Below, one piece after another: positions 10,029-17,851 of a stretch of 64,000 nt of DNA. The DNA is from Halieaceae bacterium (GTDB taxonomy: Bacteria > Pseudomonadota > Gammaproteobacteria > Pseudomonadales > Halieaceae). Numbering within the stretch: position 1 is the first letter of the stretch; every line of letters begins with the position of its first letter. The stretch lies in the NCBI GenBank assembly GCA_902547755.1, contig CACCPA010000003.1, positions 124,001-188,000 of the forward strand, written 5' to 3'. Below the pieces are notes generated by a model that did no database searches, was not told where the DNA came from, and saw nothing but the letters and a program-made list of their open reading frames with translations. Both the position numbers and the translations under genes were made by a program.

Positions 10029-10933
10029 AACAGGTGTGAGTACTTAAACTTTTCGTTTTCATCCCACAATCCCCAGTGGGCACCAACGTCGCCTTCACCG
10101 GCTTCGCCAGATACTTTCCATTCTTCATCAAACGACGCGAAATAAAACATCTCCACGTTGTCCTTAGCAGCCCACTCCATCGATTTTAAAAAGTATAGGT
10201 AAGCTCCCTGTAACGATGACTCAGCTCCGTAAAAGTTTCCACCTGAACTTGGCCAGCCAGTCTCCGAAATGATGATGCGCTTTCCGTTCGCAATTTTTTG
10301 TACTCGACGATACATGTCCTGCATATAGAGCGTTGCGTAGGGCAGAGCACAGCCTTCCCAGAACGGATAACAGTTAGTGAGGAGGACGTCGCAGGCTTCT
10401 GTCACTTGCGGCCGGTCCTCGAACTCATAATAGGCATCTACATAACCCATAGGAACATTGGAGGGGAGTCGCTCTCTGACCTCGGCCATGAAGTCGAGGA
10501 GTTCGGTCTCTTCCAGATCACCGCGGTAAAGAACTTCGTTACCTACTGCGGCGACATCCACGGCTCCCGTTAGCGCGAGTTCGATCAATTTATCGACTTC
10601 ATTCCTGTTTTTATCCGCATTCTCGCCAAGCCAGGCGCCAACAAGCGTGTTTAAGCCCATGGCTTTGGCTACTTGCGGGATGTGTTCATTGCCCTGAGTG
10701 GTAGAAAAAGAACGAATCCAGTCGAAGCGAGGCGCCAGAATTGCCATCCGATGCTCGATCTGCTCGCGTGTGAGTTCATCACCTGGTTTTTGACCCTTGG
10801 TGTAAACGCTGAAGGAAATGCCATGCATCTTTTCTTCGAGCAAAAGCTCGAGACGGGTATCTAAATCGAGCTCGCTCGCGCTGCGATTATTTTGCCCAAT
10901 TAAATAATGGTGTTTACCTGTCCGCTTGCCCAT
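10025..10933 (-). CDS. GH17-like glycoside hydrolase, first of a tandem pair, no signal peptide
   Basis: The 302-residue enzyme has the GH17 signature more clearly than its neighbour: acid/base E133 in AAVGNEVLYRG and nucleophile E224 in IISETGWPSSGG. The start ATG at 10933 has a GGAAGAGA ribosome site. The N-terminus MGKRTGKHHY has no signal sequence, which is unusual because most characterised GH17 enzymes are secreted. The two GH17 proteins are clearly diverged paralogues, so they probably differ in specificity or chain length preference. The gene is the promoter-proximal member of a two-gene operon divergent from the GH149-like phosphorylase gene. A function in cytoplasmic beta-1,3-glucan or oligosaccharide processing is inferred. 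Confidence 0.88.
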   Translation of the reverse strand: MGKRTGKHHYLIGQNNRSASELDLDTRLELLLEEKMHGISFSVYTKGQKPGDELTREQIEHRMAILAPRFDWIRSFSTTQGNEHIPQVAKAMGLNTLVGAWLGENADKNRNEVDKLIELALTGAVDVAAVGNEVLYRGDLEETELLDFMAEVRERLPSNVPMGYVDAYYEFEDRPQVTEACDVLLTNCYPFWEGCALPYATLYMQDMYRRVQKIANGKRIIISETGWPSSGGNFYGAESSLQGAYLYFLKSMEWAAKDNVEMFYFASFDEEWKVSGEAGEGDVGAHWGLWDENEKFKYSHLL

Positions 10934-11259
10934 GTGTCTCTTCCAGTCTTTTGCCGCGTACGTGGTGATGGAGACGCGATGCTAAGCAAGGATGCTGTTT
11001 CAGACATCTTCAATACGACGAGATGGCACATTCACTGGTTAAGTTGGATAAACCTTGGTATCGCTGGGCAGGGTGGTGTTTTAGCATAACGTCCCGAGTT
11101 GGGAGGGATGTAATCAAACACGATTACGATCCTCCGTCCGTCAGTAGAACTGATACGCCGACAATTAGGATAAGCGGCGTCATGAGAGTAGGGCGGTCGA
11201 CTGTGCGTCGACTTCATCGCTTCACAGTTCGAATATCACGAAATTAATGATTGAGAGAT
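10934..11259. promoter_or_regulatory. Divergent control region of the beta-glucan cluster
   Basis: This 326-bp gap separates the GH17 pair (minus) from the phosphorylase gene (plus) and must hold both promoters. It contains a 34-bp imperfect dyad, listed separately. The sequence TCGACTGTGCGTCGA at 11198-11212 is a smaller inverted repeat. I see no coding potential worth naming and no RNA gene. Confidence 0.6.
11102..11135. promoter_or_regulatory. Imperfect 34-bp dyad, candidate operator
   Basis: The left arm GGAGGGATGTAATC and the right arm GATTACGATCCTCC surround the 6-bp spacer AAACAC. Eleven of 14 positions pair, including the perfect inner GTAATC/GATTAC (11110-11115 and 11122-11127) and outer GGAGG/CCTCC. 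Its place in the shared promoter region of a sugar cluster suggests the binding site of a dimeric repressor such as a LacI-type protein. No regulator gene lies in the cluster. Confidence 0.5.
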
Positions 11260-14200
11260 ATGACTAACGAAACGCTGTATTTGGGTGCCAATCCGCTTAA
11301 TGCTTCTGGCACTGCAGTTGGGGGTGACTACGTCACCCGTGATGGCGAATCTTTTTATCGTATTGCCAACGTCGACGGCATGGATGATTTCTTCATCAGT
11401 GTCGTTAGCGATTCCAATCATTGGATGTTTATCTCGACACGCGGCGGGCTATCTGCCGGCCGCACTGATTGTGACAGTGCCCTGTTCCCGTATTACACCG
11501 AAGATAAAATTCGCGACAACTCAGATCACACGGGCAGTCGAACGATCGTCATTGCCGATCAGGGTGGCAAGCGGATGCTGTGGGAGCCTTTCTCTCGCTC
11601 TCACACAGGCATCTACAGCATCACGAGAAACCTCTACAAGAATGTGCTCGGTGACAAACTCATTTTTGAAGAGACCAATCACGATCTTGGTCTCCAGTTT
11701 ACTTATTCATGGTCGACCTCGGATCGGTTTGGCTTTGTGAAGCAGTGCACCATTGCCGCTACTGGGAATGCCAAATCTACAATCGAGATCCTCGATGGTA
11801 TTGAGAATCTGCTGCCTTATGGCGTGTTAGCCGGTACGCAGAACGAGCTGAGTTGCCTGGTCGATGCCTACAAGAAAAATGAGTTGGTGCCCAACTCGGG
11901 CCTAGCTGTTTATGCAATGAGTTCGATCCTATCGGACAAAGCCGAACCCAGCGAGGCGCTGTCAGCAACGACCGTTTGGTCGTATGGGGTCCAGGACGCA
12001 AGCTATCTCATCAGTTCAAACCAGCTGAGCCAGTTTAGATCTGGCGCCGCCATCAGCGAAGAACAGGAGGTCTTGGGGCGACGAGGAGCATATTTCGTTC
12101 ACCAGACATTTGCGCTAGATGCAGGTGCTGAGCGTGACTGGGGAATTGTGGCCGACGTCAATCAAAGCCCGGCAGCGGTCAGAGACACTGTGTCATTGAT
12201 TCAAAGTGACACCGGTGTGTCCGCCTTGATTGCAGACGATATCGAGCTCGGTTCCCGAAATCTTGAGCGCCTGATTAGTACCGCTGATGGCATACAAATG
12301 ACGGGTGACACGCTGAGCGCCAATCACCATGCGTCAAATGTACTGTTTAACATCATGCGCGGCGGTTTGTTCATTGATAACTACGCCATCGGAAAACCCG
12401 ATCTCATGGCTTTTTGTGCCGAATGGAATCGCGCGGTCTTTGACGCAAACACGCCTTTCTTTGATGCGTTACCAGCGCGCATGACGTATCACGATCTTGA
12501 CGCGGCTCTGGCAGGCAATACGGATTTGCAGCTCGAGCGTCTGTGCAGAGAATATTTACCGCTGAGCTTCAGTCGTCGTCACGGGGACCCATCGCGGCCG
12601 TGGAATCGATTTGCCATCAAAGTGAAAGATGACAAAGGCAACAAGCTTCTTAACTATGAGGGCAACTGGCGCGATATTTTCCAAAACTGGGAAGCGTTGA
12701 GTTCCTCCATTCCGTGCTTTGGCGCGAACATGATTTCAAAGTTCGTCAATGCGACGACAGCCGATGGCTACAACCCCTACCGAATTACGCGGCAAGGAAT
12801 CGACTGGGAGCGCCCAGAGCCTGAAAACCCCTGGGCGAATATTGGGTATTGGGGTGACCACCAGCTCATTTACTTACTCAAGTTGATCGAGCAGTCCGTT
12901 GCCCACAATCCCGTAGCATTAAAGTCAATGATGTTCAGTGACGCTTTTGCCTACGCTAATGTGCCGTACCGCATTAAGTCATACGCCAGCATTCTGAGTG
13001 ACCCCTGCGACACGATTGAGTTTGACGAGGATCTGGATCGCGTTATCGAAGGCCGTTTTGAGGCGATGGGGGCGGATGGTCGTTTGATGCCCGCGCCGAA
13101 CGGTGAGGTCTACCAAGTCAACCTCGCCGAAAAGATCCTGGTCACGCTGCTGTCCAAGATAGCCAACTTCATCCCGGATACGGGTATTTGGATGAACACC
13201 CAGCGACCCGAGTGGAATGATGCGAATAATGCACTCGTAGGGACCGGTGTTTCCGTTGTGACCCTGTGTTACCTCCATCGTTTCTTAAACAAGGCAGTGC
13301 CGTTGTTCTCAGAACTCGAGCAGGACTCGGTTCAATTATCTGCAGAGGTTGCAGCGTTTATGTCAGACGTAGCCTCTGTACTCGAGGCGCATCAGGGATC
13401 AATCGGCAAAGGACCGGTCTCTGATGCCGTCAGAAAAGAGGTGATGGAAGCCCTTGGAACAGCGGCGGAGCGGTACCGTCAAGGTATCTACGATCGCGGT
13501 TTCTCAGCGTCGAAAAAGTCGGTAAGCCTCGCCAGCGTAGTCGATTGTCTATCCCGTGCACGCGACATCAGTGCCATTAGTATTCGATCTAACCGTCGCG
13601 AGGATGGCCTTTACCACGCCTACAATCGCATTGCAGTGCGCGACGAAGGTGTAGAGATCAAGTATCTCTACGAAATGCTCGAGGGTCAGGTTGCGGTGTT
13701 GAGTTCAGAACTTTTGGAAGCCGATGAGTCACTCGCGTTGCTCAAGACGCTACGTGCATCCTCTCTCTACACTGCGCGACAGCACTCGTACCTGCTCTAC
13801 CCCAACCGTCAGCTACCGAGCTTTATGGTGCGCAATCTGGTTCCCCGCGAGTTCGTGAAATCCTCGACGTTGATGACCAAACTAGTTTCCGCTGGCAACA
13901 CGGATCTGATTGAAGTTGATGGATCGGGTCAGGCGTTTTTCGCAGGAAAATTCAATAACACGGCTTCCGTGGCGACAGCTTTGACAGCCCTTGCAGAGGA
14001 TGGTTTTGCAGAGGACGTCTCGGCAGAGCGAGCTGCGATCGAGACCTTGTTCTCTGACCTGTTTGATTGCGCAAACTTTACGGGCCGCTCGGGTGGCATG
14101 TACGCCTACGAAGGGCTGGGCTCTATTTACTGGCATATGGTCTCTAAACTGCTGCTCGCCGTGATGGAAACGGTCAAGCAAGCGGAGGAGACGGGTGCAT

Positions 14201-14727
14201 CTGCAAAGGTATTAGCAGGCTTACAGGCTGCTTACTACGATGTGCGAGAGGGTATTGGTTTTAACAAGACGCCCGACGTCTATGGTGCCTTCCCAACCGA
14301 CCCGTATTCCCACACGCCTGGCTTCGCGGGTGCTCGTCAGCCGGGTATGACGGGACAGGTGAAAGAGGAAGTACTGACACGTCTCCTCGAGTTGGGCGTA
14401 GAGGTTGCGGACGCCCGCGTGAGCTTCAAGCCATCAGTGCTCCGCCTATCGGAGTTCTTGGGATCTTCCGCAACGCTGCGCTACTTCGATACGGCCGGTG
14501 CCTCGCAAGCCGTCGCATTGGAGGCCGGCGAGCTGGGCTTTACCTACTGTCAGGTGCCGGTTGTTATGGCGCTTGCCGATTCGCCATCAATCACTTTACA
14601 CACCGCTGATGGTGCGACGGAGTCTGTTACGGGGAGCGTGTTGACTGCCGAGCAATCAGAAGCACTGTTTAAAAAGACGGGACAGTATGTGCGCCTCGAT
14701 GTGCGGGTCGCACAGGTCATGGATTAA
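11260..14727 (+). CDS. GH149-like beta-1,3-glucan phosphorylase
   Basis: The 1155-residue protein has the size and general make-up of family GH149, whose described members reversibly phosphorolyse beta-1,3-oligoglucans to glucose-1-phosphate. A beta-sandwich-like N-terminal region precedes an (alpha/alpha)6-barrel region with GH94-like motifs: NYEGNWRDIFQNWEAL, IGYWGDHQLIYLLKL and RPEWNDANN. The last matches the position of the general acid in GH94 phosphorylases, giving D654 as candidate. GH94 and GH161 enzymes are the alternatives, but the length and neighbours favour GH149. No signal peptide is present, consistent with use of cytoplasmic phosphate. I use ATG at 11260 rather than TTG at 11251. 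Two GH17 genes are divergent from it, and a sugar symporter and a GH2-like enzyme gene lie downstream on the other strand. A terminator follows. Confidence 0.78.
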   Translation: MTNETLYLGANPLNASGTAVGGDYVTRDGESFYRIANVDGMDDFFISVVSDSNHWMFISTRGGLSAGRTDCDSALFPYYTEDKIRDNSDHTGSRTIVIADQGGKRMLWEPFSRSHTGIYSITRNLYKNVLGDKLIFEETNHDLGLQFTYSWSTSDRFGFVKQCTIAATGNAKSTIEILDGIENLLPYGVLAGTQNELSCLVDAYKKNELVPNSGLAVYAMSSILSDKAEPSEALSATTVWSYGVQDASYLISSNQLSQFRSGAAISEEQEVLGRRGAYFVHQTFALDAGAERDWGIVADVNQSPAAVRDTVSLIQSDTGVSALIADDIELGSRNLERLISTADGIQMTGDTLSANHHASNVLFNIMRGGLFIDNYAIGKPDLMAFCAEWNRAVFDANTPFFDALPARMTYHDLDAALAGNTDLQLERLCREYLPLSFSRRHGDPSRPWNRFAIKVKDDKGNKLLNYEGNWRDIFQNWEALSSSIPCFGANMISKFVNATTADGYNPYRITRQGIDWERPEPENPWANIGYWGDHQLIYLLKLIEQSVAHNPVALKSMMFSDAFAYANVPYRIKSYASILSDPCDTIEFDEDLDRVIEGRFEAMGADGRLMPAPNGEVYQVNLAEKILVTLLSKIANFIPDTGIWMNTQRPEWNDANNALVGTGVSVVTLCYLHRFLNKAVPLFSELEQDSVQLSAEVAAFMSDVASVLEAHQGSIGKGPVSDAVRKEVMEALGTAAERYRQGIYDRGFSASKKSVSLASVVDCLSRARDISAISIRSNRREDGLYHAYNRIAVRDEGVEIKYLYEMLEGQVAVLSSELLEADESLALLKTLRASSLYTARQHSYLLYPNRQLPSFMVRNLVPREFVKSSTLMTKLVSAGNTDLIEVDGSGQAFFAGKFNNTASVATALTALAEDGFAEDVSAERAAIETLFSDLFDCANFTGRSGGMYAYEGLGSIYWHMVSKLLLAVMETVKQAEETGASAKVLAGLQAAYYDVREGIGFNKTPDVYGAFPTDPYSHTPGFAGARQPGMTGQVKEEVLTRLLELGVEVADARVSFKPSVLRLSEFLGSSATLRYFDTAGASQAVALEAGELGFTYCQVPVVMALADSPSITLHTADGATESVTGSVLTAEQSEALFKKTGQYVRLDVRVAQVMD

Positions 14728-14745
14728 CTTGTTGCTCTATACAAC

Positions 14746-14770
14746 AAAGCCCGCGAATGCGGGTTTTTTT
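14746..14770 (+). terminator. Intrinsic terminator of the phosphorylase gene
   Basis: Stem CCCGC (14750-14754) pairs with GCGGG (14759-14763) around the loop GAAT, followed by seven T residues. It starts about 20 bases past the phosphorylase stop codon. It lies between this gene and the 3' end of the convergent transporter gene. Confidence 0.88.
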
Positions 14771-14891
14771 ATGTGTGTTGCAAAAGCGGATCGATGCAGT
14801 TCTGCGCCGCTTGAGTCTTGGCGGTCTGTGAGTCTTCTTACCAGTATTCGGCGACAAAAACTCGGGTCATGCCATTAGCGGTCAGACGGTA

Positions 14892-16337
14892 TTATGCCCC
14901 TCGGGAATCAAGCTCTTCCCTGATGGCAGCGACTGCCTCCTCGTTGAGGTCGTAGTTCCACATCGCCCAAATACCTATCAAGGTTCCCGTTGCAGGTACC
15001 AGGATAAAGGCTGCTCGAAGACCGTTGAGTGCGTCCTCGGATTGTACGGCAACATTCTGATCAAATCCGACGAATGCCAAAATGAGACCGCTCAACAGCC
15101 CGGCGAAAGCAGCACCGAACTTCACCATCCACCAATAAATAGCACCAAAGAGCCCCTCGCGCCGCTCATGTGTTTCGAGCTCGTCCAAATCACAGATATC
15201 AGCGGTCATAGACATCATGATGGTAAACAAGCCGCCGATGCCAAACACAAAAAGTGGGATTGGAAGGAACATCAGGTAGGGGTTCTCGGGAGAGAAACTC
15301 CACCAAAACATGGCGTATCCTGCCAGCGACATGCTCTGAGTGATCAAGAAGGTGCGGTGCTTTCCTAGTGTCTGCGCCATGTAGTTGACGATCGGTATTA
15401 CCAGGAAGCAGGTGAAAAGCGCCGAAATACTACCAAACAGTGCTGGCCAGTTACCGGCTGCAACTGGATCGCCGTTATTCATGTAGTAGACGATGATGAA
15501 AAATGCGAAACCGGCGACGCAATTATAGGCATTGAAGATAAAGAAGGTCGCCGTGCAGATCCGCTGAAATGGCTTGTTTTTCAGGGTAATACCAATACCT
15601 TTGAAAAGCTCTACGAAGGTTTGCGCCAGTGTTTTTCCGCCTGACTTTGGCTCAGCACTACTAGTATCTTCAGAGTTACAGAAAATGGCCGGCACCATTG
15701 CCAGTAACATGCAGATGAGGCCCACATAGATTGACACGGTTCGAGCGCCCTCAGTCGCAGACGCAAACCACTCGGCGTCATAAAGGACAACCCAACCCCA
15801 GGGTGCAATGACCCAGGCCCATTGACCTATCCATTGCGCCACGGCCATTAAGCGCGTGCGCTCATGGTAGTCGTCGCTCATTTCGTAGCCCATGGCGACG
15901 TAGGGCACACTAAAGATCGTCATGCCGAGGAAAAACACAATCGACCAGCCTAAGAAGTACCAAAAATTGTAGGCAATGCCGTTATCTTCATAGAGCTGCC
16001 ACATGGCAATGTAGGACAGACCTGCAACCACTGCCCCTATGAAAACAAACGGTCGGCGTTTACCCCACCGAGACTCTGTTCGATCCGAGATATACCCCAT
16101 TAGCGGATCCGTGAGCGCATCCACGAGTTTGGGCAGGAAGAAGATGAGGCCCCACATCAAAGGGCTCATGCCCAGACTTTCTACGAGAATCACCATGAAG
16201 ATGCCGAGAGCAGCTGGGAACATTTGGTTGGCCAGCATTCCGATACCAAATGCCACCTTTTGCGACATTGGGATTTTCGATGTCCGTGGTGTGTCTGATA
16301 TCAGATCGGATGATTGGGTGAGGGTACTAGTTGTCAT
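14892..16337 (-). CDS. MFS sugar symporter, GPH (glycoside-pentoside-hexuronide:cation) family
   Basis: The 481-residue protein has about 12 hydrophobic segments and the GPH-type pattern near the N-terminus: an FFLPKLVDALTDPLMGYISD region followed by RTESRWGKRRPF. It would import di- or oligosaccharides with a cation across the inner membrane. The start overlaps the stop of the GH2-like gene by 4 bp (ATGA), so the two are co-translated. Within this cluster the obvious cargo is a beta-1,3-gluco-oligosaccharide, which is inferred from context only. A central hydrophilic loop (about residues 205-230) and a charged C-terminus fit the cytoplasmic loops of the family. No outer-membrane receptor gene is adjacent; the nearest TonB-dependent receptor is more than 30 kb away. 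Confidence 0.88.
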   Translation of the reverse strand: MTTSTLTQSSDLISDTPRTSKIPMSQKVAFGIGMLANQMFPAALGIFMVILVESLGMSPLMWGLIFFLPKLVDALTDPLMGYISDRTESRWGKRRPFVFIGAVVAGLSYIAMWQLYEDNGIAYNFWYFLGWSIVFFLGMTIFSVPYVAMGYEMSDDYHERTRLMAVAQWIGQWAWVIAPWGWVVLYDAEWFASATEGARTVSIYVGLICMLLAMVPAIFCNSEDTSSAEPKSGGKTLAQTFVELFKGIGITLKNKPFQRICTATFFIFNAYNCVAGFAFFIIVYYMNNGDPVAAGNWPALFGSISALFTCFLVIPIVNYMAQTLGKHRTFLITQSMSLAGYAMFWWSFSPENPYLMFLPIPLFVFGIGGLFTIMMSMTADICDLDELETHERREGLFGAIYWWMVKFGAAFAGLLSGLILAFVGFDQNVAVQSEDALNGLRAAFILVPATGTLIGIWAMWNYDLNEEAVAAIREELDSRGA

Positions 16338-17605
16338 GCTGCGCTTCTTCTGAACAAATTGAAGAACCTCGTACGTTTTTGAGGCTCGGCCTTAATAAGA
16401 AAGGGAATATTGGCAACGGCGCTGCTGTCGTGAGGTGTGTCTATCTGACAGAACAGGCGGTACTGGCCAGGCTCGGATAGCTGAAAATTAAATTGTCGGT
16501 TCTGTGTTCCGATAACCGCTTCAACCGTGGGCGGGGTCGGCTCAAAGTCGCCACCATCGCTCTGCAGCGCAGTTGGAACCTCCTCGCGCACACGCCAAGA
16601 GATGAGGTGATCATCACTCTCAGTCGCATGGACCTCAGCATGGAATACCTGATTGACAGCCCCTTCGATGCTTGTCGGTGCTTCTTCGGCATTGAGGCGC
16701 AGCGACTGAATCTGTGGGGCTTGATGTATCGGCCAGTCGCCAGTCCACGCCTTTTGCATTACATCAACAGCGGCCGTGCGCTCACCTGTCTCCAAGAACA
16801 TGCCATACCAGGTGGGTGTTCGCTCCTGTTTCTGGCCCCATAAGAAGATGTAGGCACCTAAACAGCGCTTGCTGTCGGCCAAAATAATCTCTTCATAGCG
16901 ACGGGTGATGTCGTTTGCCTTCTGTGTGCTTGAGGGCTCAAAAGGCCGACCCCAGTCGGTCTCCGGACTTTCCCAATGTCCTGTTGGACCCCACTCGGTT
17001 ATTTGGTAGGGGCCGTCGTATCCCACCTTCTCCAGAATTTCTGGTAGGTGGTCTATCTCGCCGTAGATTTGGAACGATAAAAAGTCGAGCGAGGGCGCCC
17101 GCTGGGCAATAGCGGTAACGGTGGATTCATCGATTCCCGCAAGCATGGTAGTGACTGGGTGATCAGGATCGACCTGTTTGATGCGAACAGCCAGATCCTC
17201 CATTGCATCCCATACGCCGACATTTTTGGCGCGCAAATTCAGCTCGTTGCCCAGTCCCCACATGAGCAGCGCCGGATGATCTTTTAGCCGAATCACATCG
17301 CGCATCATCGCTTCGTTTTGAGCGATGACCGCTTCCTGATCGTAATAATCAAATCCGTGCCGCTCTCGCGCGATGTCGAGTCCCATGCACACCTTCAAGC
17401 CCAGCGCCTCTGCTTCATCGAGAATATCGATCGCATCGCGCTCACCATTGGCTACGCGCCAGGTTCGAAAGGCGTTTCCTCCGGCATCTGCCAATGATTT
17501 CAGGTGCCCGAACTCCAGCCCCGCTCCTTTGATAAAGAAGGGCTCTCCGTCAACGGTTAGTTGATAACCATCCGTCTTATCGCCGAGGAGTTGTACCTTT
17601 GCCAT
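16334..17605 (-). CDS. GH2-like TIM-barrel glycoside hydrolase, no signal peptide
   Basis: The 423-residue protein has a clan GH-A barrel resembling the catalytic domain of family GH2. The acid/base is E121 in LLMWGLGNELNL and the nucleophile E204 in YQITEWGPTGHW. A beta-sandwich-like tail occupies roughly residues 310-405. The usual N-terminal GH2 sugar-binding and sandwich domains are missing; the barrel begins almost at once. No signal peptide is visible. It is co-translated with the GPH symporter, so it probably acts on the imported sugar, perhaps as a beta-glucosidase-like or transferase step before or after phosphorolysis. Other clan GH-A families are possible, since only the two catalytic motifs are certain. 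Confidence 0.78.
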   Translation of the reverse strand: MAKVQLLGDKTDGYQLTVDGEPFFIKGAGLEFGHLKSLADAGGNAFRTWRVANGERDAIDILDEAEALGLKVCMGLDIARERHGFDYYDQEAVIAQNEAMMRDVIRLKDHPALLMWGLGNELNLRAKNVGVWDAMEDLAVRIKQVDPDHPVTTMLAGIDESTVTAIAQRAPSLDFLSFQIYGEIDHLPEILEKVGYDGPYQITEWGPTGHWESPETDWGRPFEPSSTQKANDITRRYEEIILADSKRCLGAYIFLWGQKQERTPTWYGMFLETGERTAAVDVMQKAWTGDWPIHQAPQIQSLRLNAEEAPTSIEGAVNQVFHAEVHATESDDHLISWRVREEVPTALQSDGGDFEPTPPTVEAVIGTQNRQFNFQLSEPGQYRLFCQIDTPHDSSAVANIPFLIKAEPQKRTRFFNLFRRSAA

Positions 17606-17824
17606 GGTGATTCGTATGTGACTCTTTTATTGAGATTTTTTTACGTATTTCAGGATATCAACCGGCAGAAAAGCCGATAGAGCAAAGCCGGCCAAATGGG
17701 ACTCAGGTGAGACTAATGGGGCGTGCGCCGACGCAATATGACGGCTGTTGTAGGTAGCCCCAAATAGTGGGTCAAGAACTTAGTCTTTCGCTGTGGGCAG
17801 ACTTTGCCCTCCGGGCGAGATGTG

Positions 17825-17848
17825 AACGCTCTTGGAGCGAGCGTTTTT
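17825..17848. terminator. Hairpin after the acylase gene, weak terminator candidate
   Basis: AACGCTC (17825-17831) pairs perfectly with GAGCGTT (17839-17845), leaving a seven-base loop. It sits immediately past the 3' end of the minus-strand acylase gene. The T-run is on the plus strand, where no gene precedes it, so it is a poor U-tract for the minus strand. A second small hairpin (GGGCA/TGCCC, 17797-17811) lies next to it. Confidence 0.35.
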
Positions 17849-17851
17849 GAC

